Source: Clostridia bacterium
GTDB lineage: Bacteria; Bacillota; Clostridia; Christensenellales; SZUA-584
Assembly: GCA_003249555.1 (NCBI GenBank)
Contig: QKIQ01000070.1
Span: 1 to 57,141 of the forward strand
Direction: 5' to 3'
DNA: 57,141 nucleotides
Positions 32,708 through 41,254 of the stretch are shown one piece after another (positions within the stretch are counted from its first letter, which is position 1; the number at the start of each line of letters is the position of its first letter). A program made the position numbers and the translations under genes. The notes under the pieces were generated by a model that was not told the DNA's origin, made no database searches, and saw only the letters and a program-made list of their open reading frames with translations.

Positions 32708-34132
32708 GTGCATTTGTTTGAACATATTAACCGTGAGAACAACAATCACTTTTTACATTCAAACCAAACAGCATATGAGCAGATGGGTATGTTTGACTCA
32801 GTCGGTATGTGCCAATGCGCTCATCAACTGTTTGCGTGGGAAGCGGACTTTTTATCCGGAGATTTCATAGTTGCAAATTTGAAGACAGGGCGTGAGAAGG
32901 CATATCCCTTTGAGCATATATTTGAGAATATTCATGAAGACGATATAGCGGCGCTTCGCTCTGCCGTCTCCTTTATTTCCAGCTATGAACGCCGTCAGGT
33001 CAACTTGAAAGTCCGGTACTACAATGAAGGATTGATTCAATGCTATGAAGTGAAAGGTATGGCGTTTGCCCGTGACGACAGGGTGATTGCTGTTGGGTAC
33101 GCTTATGACCAAAGGCTGCCCGAGTTTCAGAAAGAGCGCATTGAAAATCTGGTGAATCGTGATTCATTGACGGGCCTTGCCAGCTCTGGCGCGCTCGATT
33201 CATTTGTTAAAGATTATTTTAGATTTGGCATGTACCCTCAAACGCTGATTGTTGCCAAGATAGACAGATTTAACGACATCAACAACTCTTTTGGTTACAA
33301 TGCGGGAAACACCCTAATAAAAAATGTGGCAGAGGTTATCAGGGAGTGTTTTTTCGATGCGGAAATCATTGCGCGTATCGGCGGCGGGGAATTTTGCGTT
33401 GTGTATTCGGGTAAAGGGCATCTGGAAATTGACAACAAGATCAAACAGGCGCGCATGATGCTTCATGGTTTGTATATTAATCTTATCAAGACAGATGTGA
33501 GCTTTGGTTATGCAGCAACAGATAAAACTGTCAGTTTTTGCGATTTATACCGTAAGACGCTTAATGTGATGCACAAAAACCGAGCCGTAAGCACGGTTCT
33601 CACGGAAAACACTGTGATTGACAGTATCAATAGCATCATTGAAAAAAAGGTGGGATGGGGCAAACGTCAGATAAGACTGCAAAGCCTATCTTCTCAGGTA
33701 GCTGTATCGCTTGGGTGCCGTGAAGAATACATAAATGAGATAAAGGTACTTGCCAAAGTGGCAGACATCGGTCTCATTAGTGTGGCCGACAGACTCGTTC
33801 AAAACAGGTTAACCTTGTCCGGAAGAAATCTTGGAGAATATATGCGGTATGTGGACTATGGGCGTGAAATTATCAGCAAGGTGGACGAATTAAAGGATAT
33901 GCAGGATCTCTATCTTGATATTTTTAAACGCTACGATGAGCATAAGGATAAGCTACCGCTTGCAAGCCGAATCATCGCGGCAGTTCGTGGATTTGATGAC
34001 ATTGTTTCATCTGGTAAAGAGAGCGTTGACCACATTGCAGAGCAGCTCAATAGAAAGAGAGGAAAGGAATTCTGCCCGAAGGTTGTCGATGCGATTATCA
34101 ATGTGGCGGGCAAACATTATATGGTTCATTAA
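32708..34132 (+). CDS. PAS-GGDEF-HD-GYP-like protein with degraded catalytic sites
   Basis: Starts at GTG behind GGAGGAAG. Residues about 37-135 look like a PAS domain, about 146-300 a GGDEF domain (RDSLTGLASSGALDSF, DRFNDINNSFGYNAGN), and about 325-460 an HD-GYP-like helical domain. The signature loop reads GGGEF (225-229) instead of GGDEF, losing the metal-binding acid. In the HD part, HDIGK has become ADIGL (352-356), the next histidine is lost, and GYP is missing. So both cyclic-di-GMP making and breaking should be lost; it may act as a binding or scaffold protein. A terminator follows. Confidence 0.8.
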   Translation: MHLFEHINRENNNHFLHSNQTAYEQMGMFDSVGMCQCAHQLFAWEADFLSGDFIVANLKTGREKAYPFEHIFENIHEDDIAALRSAVSFISSYERRQVNLKVRYYNEGLIQCYEVKGMAFARDDRVIAVGYAYDQRLPEFQKERIENLVNRDSLTGLASSGALDSFVKDYFRFGMYPQTLIVAKIDRFNDINNSFGYNAGNTLIKNVAEVIRECFFDAEIIARIGGGEFCVVYSGKGHLEIDNKIKQARMMLHGLYINLIKTDVSFGYAATDKTVSFCDLYRKTLNVMHKNRAVSTVLTENTVIDSINSIIEKKVGWGKRQIRLQSLSSQVAVSLGCREEYINEIKVLAKVADIGLISVADRLVQNRLTLSGRNLGEYMRYVDYGREIISKVDELKDMQDLYLDIFKRYDEHKDKLPLASRIIAAVRGFDDIVSSGKESVDHIAEQLNRKRGKEFCPKVVDAIINVAGKHYMVH

Positions 34133-34153
34133 GCGGAAAAAGCTAATTAAAAG

Positions 34154-34176
34154 AAGCACTTGCGAAAGTGCTTTTT
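34154..34176 (+). terminator. Terminator after the GGDEF-like gene, copy 1
   Basis: AAGCACTT-gcga-AAGTGCTT forms an 8-bp stem with a four-base loop followed by TTT. Confidence 0.75.
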
Positions 34177-34324
34177 GTTTGGCGAAAAACCTATGGTTTT
34201 CGGCCAGCTTTCCGGTAAACTTGTTCCTCGCTACGCTCGAAACGGCGCAAAACCGCAAGGTGTGGGCTGCGCGGGCAAAGCCCGTCTTGCCCACGCACTA
34301 TATTTTAGCTTTTTTAACACTCTG

Positions 34325-34347
34325 AAGCACTTGCGAAAGTGCTTTTT
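34325..34347 (+). terminator. Identical terminator, copy 2
   Basis: The 25 bases at 34324-34348 repeat those at 34153-34177 exactly, 171 bases further on, and can form the same stem. Confidence 0.65.
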
Positions 34348-34465
34348 GATTTGCCGTTAAACCTATATACGGATATTCTAAAAGCAAGTATTACGACAGT
34401 TAATCGATATTGTTTGATGCCCGCCAACTTGGAAATCTCAAGAATGATATTTCAGGACTTATTAC

Positions 34466-35143
34466 TTAGCGGTTCCTGTACTTTTTCCGATTGTTCGGAG
34501 TCTTGGATGTATTAGTCTTTACTTCCTGCTTTGTATCAGATTCAACGGTTTGAGAGGCGTAGTTTTCCGACTCGGCTGCGGCCGACTCAGTCTTTTCGGA
34601 TTGACTTGTTTCGGGTTCGGTGGCCTCATAATTATTCGCTTCAGAACTGATTTTATCTGGTTTATCCTCTTTTAACTCATCTACTTTCGAGTCCTTCTTG
34701 TCGGACTTATCTTCAATTGCCTCAGAATCGCTTTTTTCGGTCTTAACCGCTTCCACTGGCGCATTGAGCATGGGCGGTTCTTTGCTGCCGGTAATTGTAC
34801 AATGACCTTTGTAGTAAGCGCCTTCTTCAATGGCAAAGCTGGATGCCGTGAGATCACCCGTGAGATTAGATCCTTTAAGCATCTGCACAGCGCCGGATGA
34901 TGTGACGTTGCCTATGATTTTTCCTGCGATATTCACATTGCTTGCTTTGATGCCGCCCTCAACAGTCCCTTCCAAACCAATGGTAACATCTCCGGCCGCG
35001 CAGACCTTTCCTTTCACAGTTCCGTCAACGCGAACGCCGCCTGCTGTATCGATATCACCGGTAAATACGGTGCTTGGAGGTATGCTTGCGTCGGGAATAT
35101 TTTTTGTACCGCGGGAACCTTCATTTTTCAATATCTTTACCAT
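34466..35143 (-). CDS. Bactofilin with long charged C-terminal tail
   Basis: Residues about 20-120 form the bactofilin right-handed beta-helix: short repeats such as VRVDGTVKGKVCAAGDVTIGLEGTVEGGIKA and IIGNVTSSGAVQM with regularly spaced Gly, Val and Ile. Bactofilins assemble into filaments that organise cell-wall enzymes. The tail (about 125-225) is low complexity, rich in Lys, Glu, Asp and Ser, and ends in a basic patch NNRKKYRNR. It follows a membrane protein gene on the same strand by 14 bases; the two are likely co-transcribed. Confidence 0.9.
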   Translation of the reverse strand: MVKILKNEGSRGTKNIPDASIPPSTVFTGDIDTAGGVRVDGTVKGKVCAAGDVTIGLEGTVEGGIKASNVNIAGKIIGNVTSSGAVQMLKGSNLTGDLTASSFAIEEGAYYKGHCTITGSKEPPMLNAPVEAVKTEKSDSEAIEDKSDKKDSKVDELKEDKPDKISSEANNYEATEPETSQSEKTESAAAESENYASQTVESDTKQEVKTNTSKTPNNRKKYRNR

Positions 35144-35157
35144 TTTCCTGCTCCTTT

Positions 35158-36045
35158 TTAATATTCATTGGTTAGCAAATACTCATCGAGCTTATCTGCG
35201 CTTGCAAAAGCCTTGATCACCTCAGCTTGATGCTTAGAGCATTCTTGCCCTGTTTCGTGCACTTTGCTGTGAAAGAAATGGATGCAAAAATGTCCGGGGA
35301 AATTATTACCGGGTGTGGGGCTCACCATATGCGGCATACCGTTCATAGAAGCCGCGATATAGCGCTCGCCAATTTTAAGCCAAATGGCATGCCTGTCCCA
35401 CGTCCAGTGACCGCCGACTATTTGCTTCATAATTTCTGTATCTTCGGCGGTCAGAGGTTCGCTGTCGCCGTGGTATTGGCCGCCGAAACGGCGGACATGG
35501 AACGAGAGCCCTGTTTCCACATCGATGACGGTTGCTTCTGTGTACCGAGAGTATATTTCCGAACCGCCGTTAAACCAGTCGATCAGTTCAACACGCCCGT
35601 TCACGCTTCCGTTATCGTATTGGATGTTTTCTACGATAGGCGCAGCCTCCACCGTCAGCCATGGGTCGGATAAACGCTCCGAATCCTCTGAACCAGCTGC
35701 CGCAATTTCGTCTCCCCAAATAGCAGGCATTGTGCCGTCTTCAGACACCAACGTATCGGTATCCGATTCACCAGTCTGTAGGGGAACAACGACGCTGTTA
35801 AGCGCGGCTAATGCCACATTCCGTTCCGCTTCCAAACCGCTCACGGCAGAACTGAGCTTGTCCATTTTAATATAAGCGCTGATGCCGGCATATGCGCTGA
35901 AGCCAACTGCGCATATGAATACAAAACCTGCTCCGATAAGAAAAATCTTGCGCATCACAAAACAGACAGGTCTTTTCTGTGCAATATCCTTTGAACTTAT
36001 CGTTATGCATATTTTCTCTTTTAATGGATTTTTACGGTGTTTCAT
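35158..36045 (-). CDS. Single-pass membrane protein with extracellular GHFCIHF-type domain
   Basis: ATG at 36045 with AAGG eight bases upstream. A membrane segment lies at about residues 35-55, then a short helical stretch, an acidic linker and a C-terminal domain of about 140 residues. That domain contains DVETGLSFHVRRFGGQYHGDSEPLTAED, SMNGMPH and NNFPGHFCIHFFHSKVH. I recall the same block at the ends of Firmicutes proteins joined to SH3 or peptidoglycan-binding modules, but no family name comes to mind. The conserved Cys between two His suggests an enzyme active site or metal site. Bactofilin genes often adjoin cell-wall peptidases, so a wall-related role is likely. Confidence 0.7.
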   Translation of the reverse strand: MKHRKNPLKEKICITISSKDIAQKRPVCFVMRKIFLIGAGFVFICAVGFSAYAGISAYIKMDKLSSAVSGLEAERNVALAALNSVVVPLQTGESDTDTLVSEDGTMPAIWGDEIAAAGSEDSERLSDPWLTVEAAPIVENIQYDNGSVNGRVELIDWFNGGSEIYSRYTEATVIDVETGLSFHVRRFGGQYHGDSEPLTAEDTEIMKQIVGGHWTWDRHAIWLKIGERYIAASMNGMPHMVSPTPGNNFPGHFCIHFFHSKVHETGQECSKHQAEVIKAFASADKLDEYLLTNEY

Positions 36046-36131
36046 TATATACAACCTTATATATATTCAGTTTTTTATACCCTTTTGTATTGTAATGAAA
36101 CATTTTTACGTAAAATTAAAGCTGAAAGGGG

Positions 36132-36953
36132 CTAATACTTTGCTGGAGAGAAGAAGTATTTGACATGGTTGTAATTAAAAAGAAGTTCATTGTTGTTTTG
36201 ATAGTTGTGGCTGTAAACTTCGAGAATCATGGCACCGTCATAATGGTTTTTGTTAAGAGCATTTTTAATGCTGCTAAAATCAATGATGCCATGAAATGGA
36301 AGAACGGGTATAACGCCGAGCTTTTCATCATGGATGACGTCGCAGAGGTGGACATTGCTGAGGCGGCCTTTTGCACCTCTGATATACTCAGCGGGATCAA
36401 ATCCGGACTGAACGGCTTGCTTTAAGTCCAATGTGAACCAGAGGCTGTTTTCGGGAAGCAGCGGCAGCAGCTTTTGTGGAAAATCAGGTGCCGCATACCA
36501 GCACCAGTGCACATTTTCCCAAGACAGCTTTATACCCGCATCAGCGGCAAAATTCGCCAGGGGCTCAGTTTTTTTGGCAATCGCGTCGTAATCCAGAACG
36601 AGGCTTCGTGCCCGTTTTACGTTTGCAGGGCCGTGGAACACGTACGAACCGGCACCAAGAACCGCGCCTGCTTCGATCACCTGTTTATAAATATCAAACG
36701 CTTCTTGCCGTGCCCGGTCATGTGTGGAAAATAGCTGCGGTTCAAACTGAAGTGAAAAAGCGTGGACGGAGTTCACATTGATGCCCCATGCTTCAGCGCG
36801 TTTTTTCAGCTCTTTGACAAACTCGGGTTTGTATTCTGACATGCAGCTGAAAAAAATTTCGATGTTAGCGATGCCCATCTTTCCCATAGCGTCAATCGCA
36901 TCTTCGTTATATATCTTGGGGAAAAAACACGCAGTGGACATTCCAAATACCAT
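36132..36953 (-). CDS. Sugar phosphate isomerase/epimerase-like TIM-barrel protein
   Basis: I place the start at ATG 36953, behind GGAGGG; a much longer frame upstream is AT-rich and starts without a binding site. The 273-residue product begins MVFGMSTACFFPKIYNEDAI and shows AP-endonuclease-2-type barrel features: SVHAFSLQFEPQLF, YVFHGPAN, LSWENVHWCWYAAPD, FTLDLKQAVQSG, NVHLCDV and MILEVYS, giving Glu, Asp, His and Glu metal ligands. Substrate is unknown; a sugar epimerase like IolE or a hydroxypyruvate isomerase relative is possible. Confidence 0.85.
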   Translation of the reverse strand: MVFGMSTACFFPKIYNEDAIDAMGKMGIANIEIFFSCMSEYKPEFVKELKKRAEAWGINVNSVHAFSLQFEPQLFSTHDRARQEAFDIYKQVIEAGAVLGAGSYVFHGPANVKRARSLVLDYDAIAKKTEPLANFAADAGIKLSWENVHWCWYAAPDFPQKLLPLLPENSLWFTLDLKQAVQSGFDPAEYIRGAKGRLSNVHLCDVIHDEKLGVIPVLPFHGIIDFSSIKNALNKNHYDGAMILEVYSHNYQNNNELLFNYNHVKYFFSPAKY

Positions 36954-37094
36954 AAAACCCTCCGTAATTATTATAACAGAAAAAAAGATAAAAAAATAAT
37001 AAAATACATGAAAAGACGAGATAATACAAAGGGGATATAAATATATAATCGAATATAGTAATATGTATATATCAAAAGTTTTGTGGGAGTCGAG

Positions 37095-38741
37095 ATGGAA
37101 AAGAAATATATCATTATCGGAGGAATCGCAGGCGGAATCAGTTCGGCGGCGCGCCTGAGGCGCCTTGATGAAAATGCAAAAATTACTGTATTTGAAAAAA
37201 CGGAACATGTGGCTTTTCCGAGCAGCTCCCTGCCATACTGCATCGGTGGGGTCACTCGCATCAAAGACATTGCAGGTATGCAGTCTGCGCAGGAAATGAT
37301 GTCGCGTTACTCAATCGATGTCAAGCTCAAATGCGAAGTCACCGCCATACACAGACATGAAAAAGCCGTGAGTGTGTATGATTTAAATACGGGAAAGACA
37401 TATCGAGAGAAATACGACAAGCTTATTCTCGCGACGGGGACAACCCCGCATCGGCCGGACATCAACGGAGCGGATATGCAAGGGATATATACGCTCAAGG
37501 ACATAAAAGATCTTAACGCAATATCCGCACATATCGACACATTTAAAGTGAGGCGTGCGGTTGTCGTCGGCGGAGGAAACATAGGGCTTGAGGTTTCGGA
37601 AAATCTCTCGCGGCGAGGTATCAAAACCTGCGTCGTGGAGCACAGTGAGCATCCGCTGCCGACTTTCGATGCAGACATGGCGCGATTTGCAAGGCAGGCG
37701 CTGGAGGACAATAGCGTGGCGCTTATTACCCATACGCCTGTTGTCGCGTTCCACCCGGCAGAGGAAGGCATAAGGCTCGAACTCACTGACGAACGCTTTT
37801 TGTTCGCAGACATTGTGATTATCTGTACGGGCGTTAGGCCCGAAGCGGCGCTCGCGAAAAAGGCGGAGCTGGGTATTGGTGTAACGGGTGGCATAATCGT
37901 GGACGAACGCCAGCAAACCACCGATAAGGACATATATGCCGTGGGTGATGCGGTGGAGGTGGAGTCGGTATTCGGCGGTAAAATACTGCTTTCCATGGCA
38001 TCTTCCGCCATACGGCAGGGGCGCACCGCTGCCGATAATATCTGCGGCATCGGTTCAAAATTCAAGCAGACGCTGGGCGTATCAGTGGTCAAGGTTTTCG
38101 ATACAACGATGGCCAGCGCGGGGCTCACCGAGAAAGAACTCAATGACAGAGAGATTCGGTATGAAAAGATATATGTGAGTGGTCTGTCGCGTGAGCCATA
38201 CTATCCGGGTGCTAAGGCGGTTGTTTTAAAGCTGATATTTGATAAAAAGGCAGGACGCATACTCGGTGCGCAGATTGTGGGGGAAGAGGGCGTGGATAAA
38301 CGCATCGACGTGCTGGCTACAGCCATCCGCGCAGGGCTTACGGCAGACAAGCTTATAGATATAGAGCTTGTGTACGCGCCGCCCTTCAGTACCGCCAAGG
38401 ATGTGATTAACATGGCAGGCTTTATGGCAGCCGATGTCATGAACGGCCTGAGTGATGTGGTACATTGGCACGACATCAAATTGTCTGATGATGCAGTGCT
38501 GCTGGATGTGCGCACGCAAAAGGAGCGTGACACGGGGACAATTGCTGGGTCTTTGCATATTCCGCTTGCTGAGCTGCGTGAACGTCTGGAAGAACTGCCC
38601 AAGGATAAAGAAATTGTGACGTTCTGCCGCGACGGCAAGTGTTCGTATACAGCAGAGCGCATGCTGAAACAGAAAGGATTCAAGACCAAAAATTTGAGCG
38701 GCGGCTATTCTTTGTATGAAATATTCAATAGGAAGGGATAA
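37095..38741 (+). CDS. CoA-disulfide reductase-like flavoprotein fused to rhodanese
   Basis: The N-terminus IIGGIAGGISSAARLRR binds FAD, VVVGGGNIGLEVSENL binds NAD(P)H, and DIYAVGDAVEV closes the FAD site. A dimerisation domain follows (about 330-445), then a rhodanese domain (about 455-545) with active-site CRDGKCSYTAE. This is the CoA-disulfide / CoA-persulfide reductase-rhodanese form. However, at the place of the redox-active cysteine (NCxLPY in relatives) it reads SSSLPYC, so that cysteine is a serine. The start at 37095 is behind GGGAG; product 548 residues. An ArsR-type regulator follows immediately. Confidence 0.9.
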   Translation: MEKKYIIIGGIAGGISSAARLRRLDENAKITVFEKTEHVAFPSSSLPYCIGGVTRIKDIAGMQSAQEMMSRYSIDVKLKCEVTAIHRHEKAVSVYDLNTGKTYREKYDKLILATGTTPHRPDINGADMQGIYTLKDIKDLNAISAHIDTFKVRRAVVVGGGNIGLEVSENLSRRGIKTCVVEHSEHPLPTFDADMARFARQALEDNSVALITHTPVVAFHPAEEGIRLELTDERFLFADIVIICTGVRPEAALAKKAELGIGVTGGIIVDERQQTTDKDIYAVGDAVEVESVFGGKILLSMASSAIRQGRTAADNICGIGSKFKQTLGVSVVKVFDTTMASAGLTEKELNDREIRYEKIYVSGLSREPYYPGAKAVVLKLIFDKKAGRILGAQIVGEEGVDKRIDVLATAIRAGLTADKLIDIELVYAPPFSTAKDVINMAGFMAADVMNGLSDVVHWHDIKLSDDAVLLDVRTQKERDTGTIAGSLHIPLAELRERLEELPKDKEIVTFCRDGKCSYTAERMLKQKGFKTKNLSGGYSLYEIFNRKG

Positions 38742-38742
38742 A

Positions 38743-39012
38743 ATGGATCTGTCAAAATATGAAGCACTATCCGCGAAACTACGCGTGCTCGGTCATCCTG
38801 TAAGGCTATGTATTGTAAACGGGCTGTCGAAGAAAGGGCTTCACGTCAAGCAGATATGCGAGTCGCTGGGCATTCCGCAGCCGGTTATTTCATTGCATCT
38901 GTCCAAGCTCAAGGCAGTAGGCATCGTGGACTGCGAGCGTCAGGGAAGCTGTGTGCGCTACCACGTTGTGGACAAAGCCACGCTGCGTCTGCTTGAAATG
39001 CTGCCAAAATAA
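38743..39012 (+). CDS. ArsR-family winged-helix regulator
   Basis: ATG at 38743 has GGAAGGG six bases upstream, leaving one base between it and the previous stop. The 89-residue protein has the ArsR fold: LRVLGHPVRLCIVNGL, HVKQICESLGIPQPVISLHLSKLKAVGIV and the wing CERQGSCVRYHVV. The metal box ELCVC is absent, but several cysteines (in RLCIV, QICES and CERQGSC) could sense thiol or persulfide state. The link with a rhodanese-reductase supports a sulfur-responsive repressor, by inference. Confidence 0.88.
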   Translation: MDLSKYEALSAKLRVLGHPVRLCIVNGLSKKGLHVKQICESLGIPQPVISLHLSKLKAVGIVDCERQGSCVRYHVVDKATLRLLEMLPK

Positions 39013-39026
39013 ACACGGAGGATTTT

Positions 39027-39128
39027 ATGAAGCTTGCGGAATATTGTTCACCCGGTTTTGATGTAAGTAGGGATTTTTTGGTGAACGTGGAGAGAAATTT
39101 GGAATTAAAATGGTTATTAATGTCATGA
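39027..39128 (+). CDS. 33-residue ORF or truncated gene start after the ArsR gene
   Basis: ACGGAGG precedes an ATG at 39027 and the frame MKLAEYCSPGFDVSRDF continues to TGA at 39128. The strong binding site 14 bases after the regulator stop suggests a translated gene. It may be a small protein or the beginning of a gene whose remainder has been lost. The peptide is not recognised. Confidence 0.4.
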   Translation: MKLAEYCSPGFDVSRDFLVNVERNLELKWLLMS

Positions 39129-39192
39129 TAAAACGGCTCTCAGTGTCATCAGATTTCGGTTGGATGCTTGATAATACGATGCGTGAAATCCG

Positions 39193-39711
39193 CTAAATAT
39201 ACCTTCTTACTTTTTTCATGTATTCTATATACTCTTGCCCGAACTCTTTTACACACCATCTTTCTTCTGAAAGAATAATCCAATGGGCAGATACTTGAAA
39301 AATGATTAAAAATATAAGCAACAACAATGAACATGTAAGCAGTACACAACCTGAAAAATAAATAAAATATGCCACATATATCGGATGACGGGAAACTCGG
39401 TAAAGTCCTTTTAGATTCAGTCCACTCTCTTTTGGTTTGGCAAAATTTAATATGGATACAATACAGAAAAGGACTCCAATACAAAATACTATTAAACCGA
39501 TATAAAACAAAATAGAGTCAGTTCGAATTTTGAGGAAGAACAGGCACACAAAAAACAGGAGGGTAGAAACTTGATAGCACCAAAATGCCCCCTTTTCTTT
39601 CCCGACCAATGGGGGATAGAATGCCGCGCGTTTTAGCGCCGCTTTGTTAAATATACGTATAAGCCCATATCGTATGAATATGATTGGTATCAATAAAACA
39701 AATGCATTCAT
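39193..39711 (-). CDS. Isoprenylcysteine carboxyl methyltransferase/phospholipid methyltransferase-like membrane protein
   Basis: A 172-residue protein with about four hydrophobic segments and the family motif GLYRVSRHPIYVAYFIYFSG (the RHPxY block that binds S-adenosylmethionine), plus a C-terminal SEERWCVKEFGQEYIEYMKKVRRY. It methylates an unknown membrane substrate in bacteria. It starts seven bases after the YfcC stop with no ribosome binding site, so coupled translation is possible. Confidence 0.85.
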   Translation of the reverse strand: MNAFVLLIPIIFIRYGLIRIFNKAALKRAAFYPPLVGKEKGAFWCYQVSTLLFFVCLFFLKIRTDSILFYIGLIVFCIGVLFCIVSILNFAKPKESGLNLKGLYRVSRHPIYVAYFIYFSGCVLLTCSLLLLIFLIIFQVSAHWIILSEERWCVKEFGQEYIEYMKKVRRYI

Positions 39712-39718
39712 AGCAATT

Positions 39719-41164
39719 TTAATAACCCACGCTCACGGCAATCATGAGAAAGCCGATGCTCACAGCCGCAATCAGCAGCTGCAGCCGTATCGTGAACTTG
39801 AGCCATTTGGTATAACTGACGGTGGTCAGCCCAAGTGCGATGAGCAGCATGGCGTTGGTGGGGTACAGCACGTTTAAAAAGCCGTCGCCCAAAGCGTAAG
39901 CGAACACGGTCGCCTGTCCTGTAATGCCCGTGAGTGACGCAAGCGGCACCACAAGCGGCATGATGAGAAAAGCCTTGGCCGAGGCCTGTGCGACAAAGAA
40001 CTCAAGCAGCAATATGGCGGCGTAAATGATAATAATATTGACATACGGGCTTGTGTTGGTGATTGCGAGAGACGCGTAGTTTAGCAGCGTGTCCTGTATG
40101 CCGCTGTCGCGAATGATGGTCGAGACTGCCATCGCCATTGGAATCAGCAGTATGCCGGGCGCGATGTCGCCTATGCCTTTGAAGAACGTTTTGGCGGCCG
40201 TCTTATAGCCCGCCAGCTTTGCGCCGATGGTGGCGGCGAGTATGAAAATAACCGCAATGAATATCATCGAATAATCCGCAAGCCCGATAAACGGCGCGGT
40301 GATGAGAAACACGAACATGAGGGCGAGCAAAAGCCCGACAAACACGATAGGACTTTTTTTAAACCGTGCCGCTTGCTCAATTTGAGCGGGGCTCATTTGA
40401 TATTTTTCGCGCCGCTGTGTGTCTTCAGGATAAACAGCGGAAACCATCGGGTGCTTGTCCAGCTTTTTAGCATAGCGGATCAGGAAAAGAAGCAGGATGC
40501 CGTATATCACCACAAAAAAGACAAGACGCAGCCATGTGCCCGAATAGAGCGGCACGCCCGCCAGCTCCTGCGCGACAGCGATGGAGAACGGGTTGTAAAG
40601 CGCCGCCGCAAAGCCAAAGCTTGCAGACAGCAGGCTTAAGGCAAGTCCCATAAGGCTGTCCCAGCCAAGCATGAAAGACAGACCGACAACAAGCGGAATC
40701 AGTGGCACGATTTCCTCGAGTATACCGAAAAACGATCCTAAAAACATGAACACAAACGAAATCAATGCAATCAGCAGAAATCTGCGCTGATACATTTTTG
40801 CGGCGATTTTGGCGATGACGGCGCGCAGTATGCCTGATTTGTCCAGCAGCGTGAACGAACCGCCAATCAACAAAATGAACAGCATGATCACGATCATCGT
40901 TACATTGACATCTCCGCCGGGTGCGAACGATTTGAATATGGACAACACTATGTTGTAGACGGGATATTGTCCGGCTTCGCCTGTTTGGGTATAGGAATCA
41001 GGCACATACACCACGTCGCCATCTTCGTCCATCGCGGTCTCAAACTGACCTGGCGGAACAAAGAGCGTCAAACAAAACGATACGACGATCAGTGAAAAAA
41101 TGATGATGACCGCGGTGATGAGACTTCTTTTATTTATCTGAAAACTGGAGTCGTGTCTGGACAT
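39719..41164 (-). CDS. YfcC/DcuC-superfamily membrane carrier
   Basis: ATG at 41164 with AGGAG just upstream gives 481 residues with about twelve membrane segments. Typical pieces are FVPPGQFETAMDEDGDVVYVPDSY (after the first segment), GGSFTLLDKSGILRAVIAKIA, FGILEEIVPLIPL, ASFGFAAALYNPFSIAVAQELAGVPLYSG and FFVAQASAKAFLIMPLVVPLA. The family contains uptake carriers for dicarboxylates, amino acids or peptides; the substrate is not evident. Divergent from a WYL regulator, which may control it. Confidence 0.88.
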   Translation of the reverse strand: MSRHDSSFQINKRSLITAVIIIFSLIVVSFCLTLFVPPGQFETAMDEDGDVVYVPDSYTQTGEAGQYPVYNIVLSIFKSFAPGGDVNVTMIVIMLFILLIGGSFTLLDKSGILRAVIAKIAAKMYQRRFLLIALISFVFMFLGSFFGILEEIVPLIPLVVGLSFMLGWDSLMGLALSLLSASFGFAAALYNPFSIAVAQELAGVPLYSGTWLRLVFFVVIYGILLLFLIRYAKKLDKHPMVSAVYPEDTQRREKYQMSPAQIEQAARFKKSPIVFVGLLLALMFVFLITAPFIGLADYSMIFIAVIFILAATIGAKLAGYKTAAKTFFKGIGDIAPGILLIPMAMAVSTIIRDSGIQDTLLNYASLAITNTSPYVNIIIIYAAILLLEFFVAQASAKAFLIMPLVVPLASLTGITGQATVFAYALGDGFLNVLYPTNAMLLIALGLTTVSYTKWLKFTIRLQLLIAAVSIGFLMIAVSVGY

Positions 41165-41220
41165 AGGTATTCTCCTTTTGCGACACATATGGTATAATTA
41201 TGCTATACATATTTTCGCAT

Positions 41221-41234
41221 GTCAATCAATTGAC
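41221..41234. promoter_or_regulatory. GTCAAT-CA-ATTGAC inverted repeat between divergent genes
   Basis: A perfect 6+6 inverted repeat lies in the 90-base gap between the carrier gene and the WYL regulator. It is a candidate operator for the regulator. Confidence 0.4.
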
Positions 41235-41254
41235 TGAATAAAGGGGGATGGGGA

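Larger units (their letters stand above)
34133..34465. other. Intergenic region with duplicated terminator and nested hairpins
   Basis: It contains two identical terminator hairpins (34154-34176 and 34325-34347) and between them hairpin-rich sequence, including GTGGGC/GCCCAC around CGGGC-aaa-GCCCG (34262-34294). I see no supported gene. It resembles a short intergenic repeat inserted next to a terminator. Confidence 0.6.

Noticed and set aside
34160-34360. 66-codon frame across the duplicated terminators
   Set aside because: It runs through two terminator hairpins and GC hairpins without a binding site; it is not a gene.
36954-37208. N-terminal extension of the sugar isomerase-like gene
   Set aside because: The extension is AT-rich, hydrophobic and lacks a ribosome binding site, whereas GGAGGG directly precedes ATG 36953, where family similarity begins.
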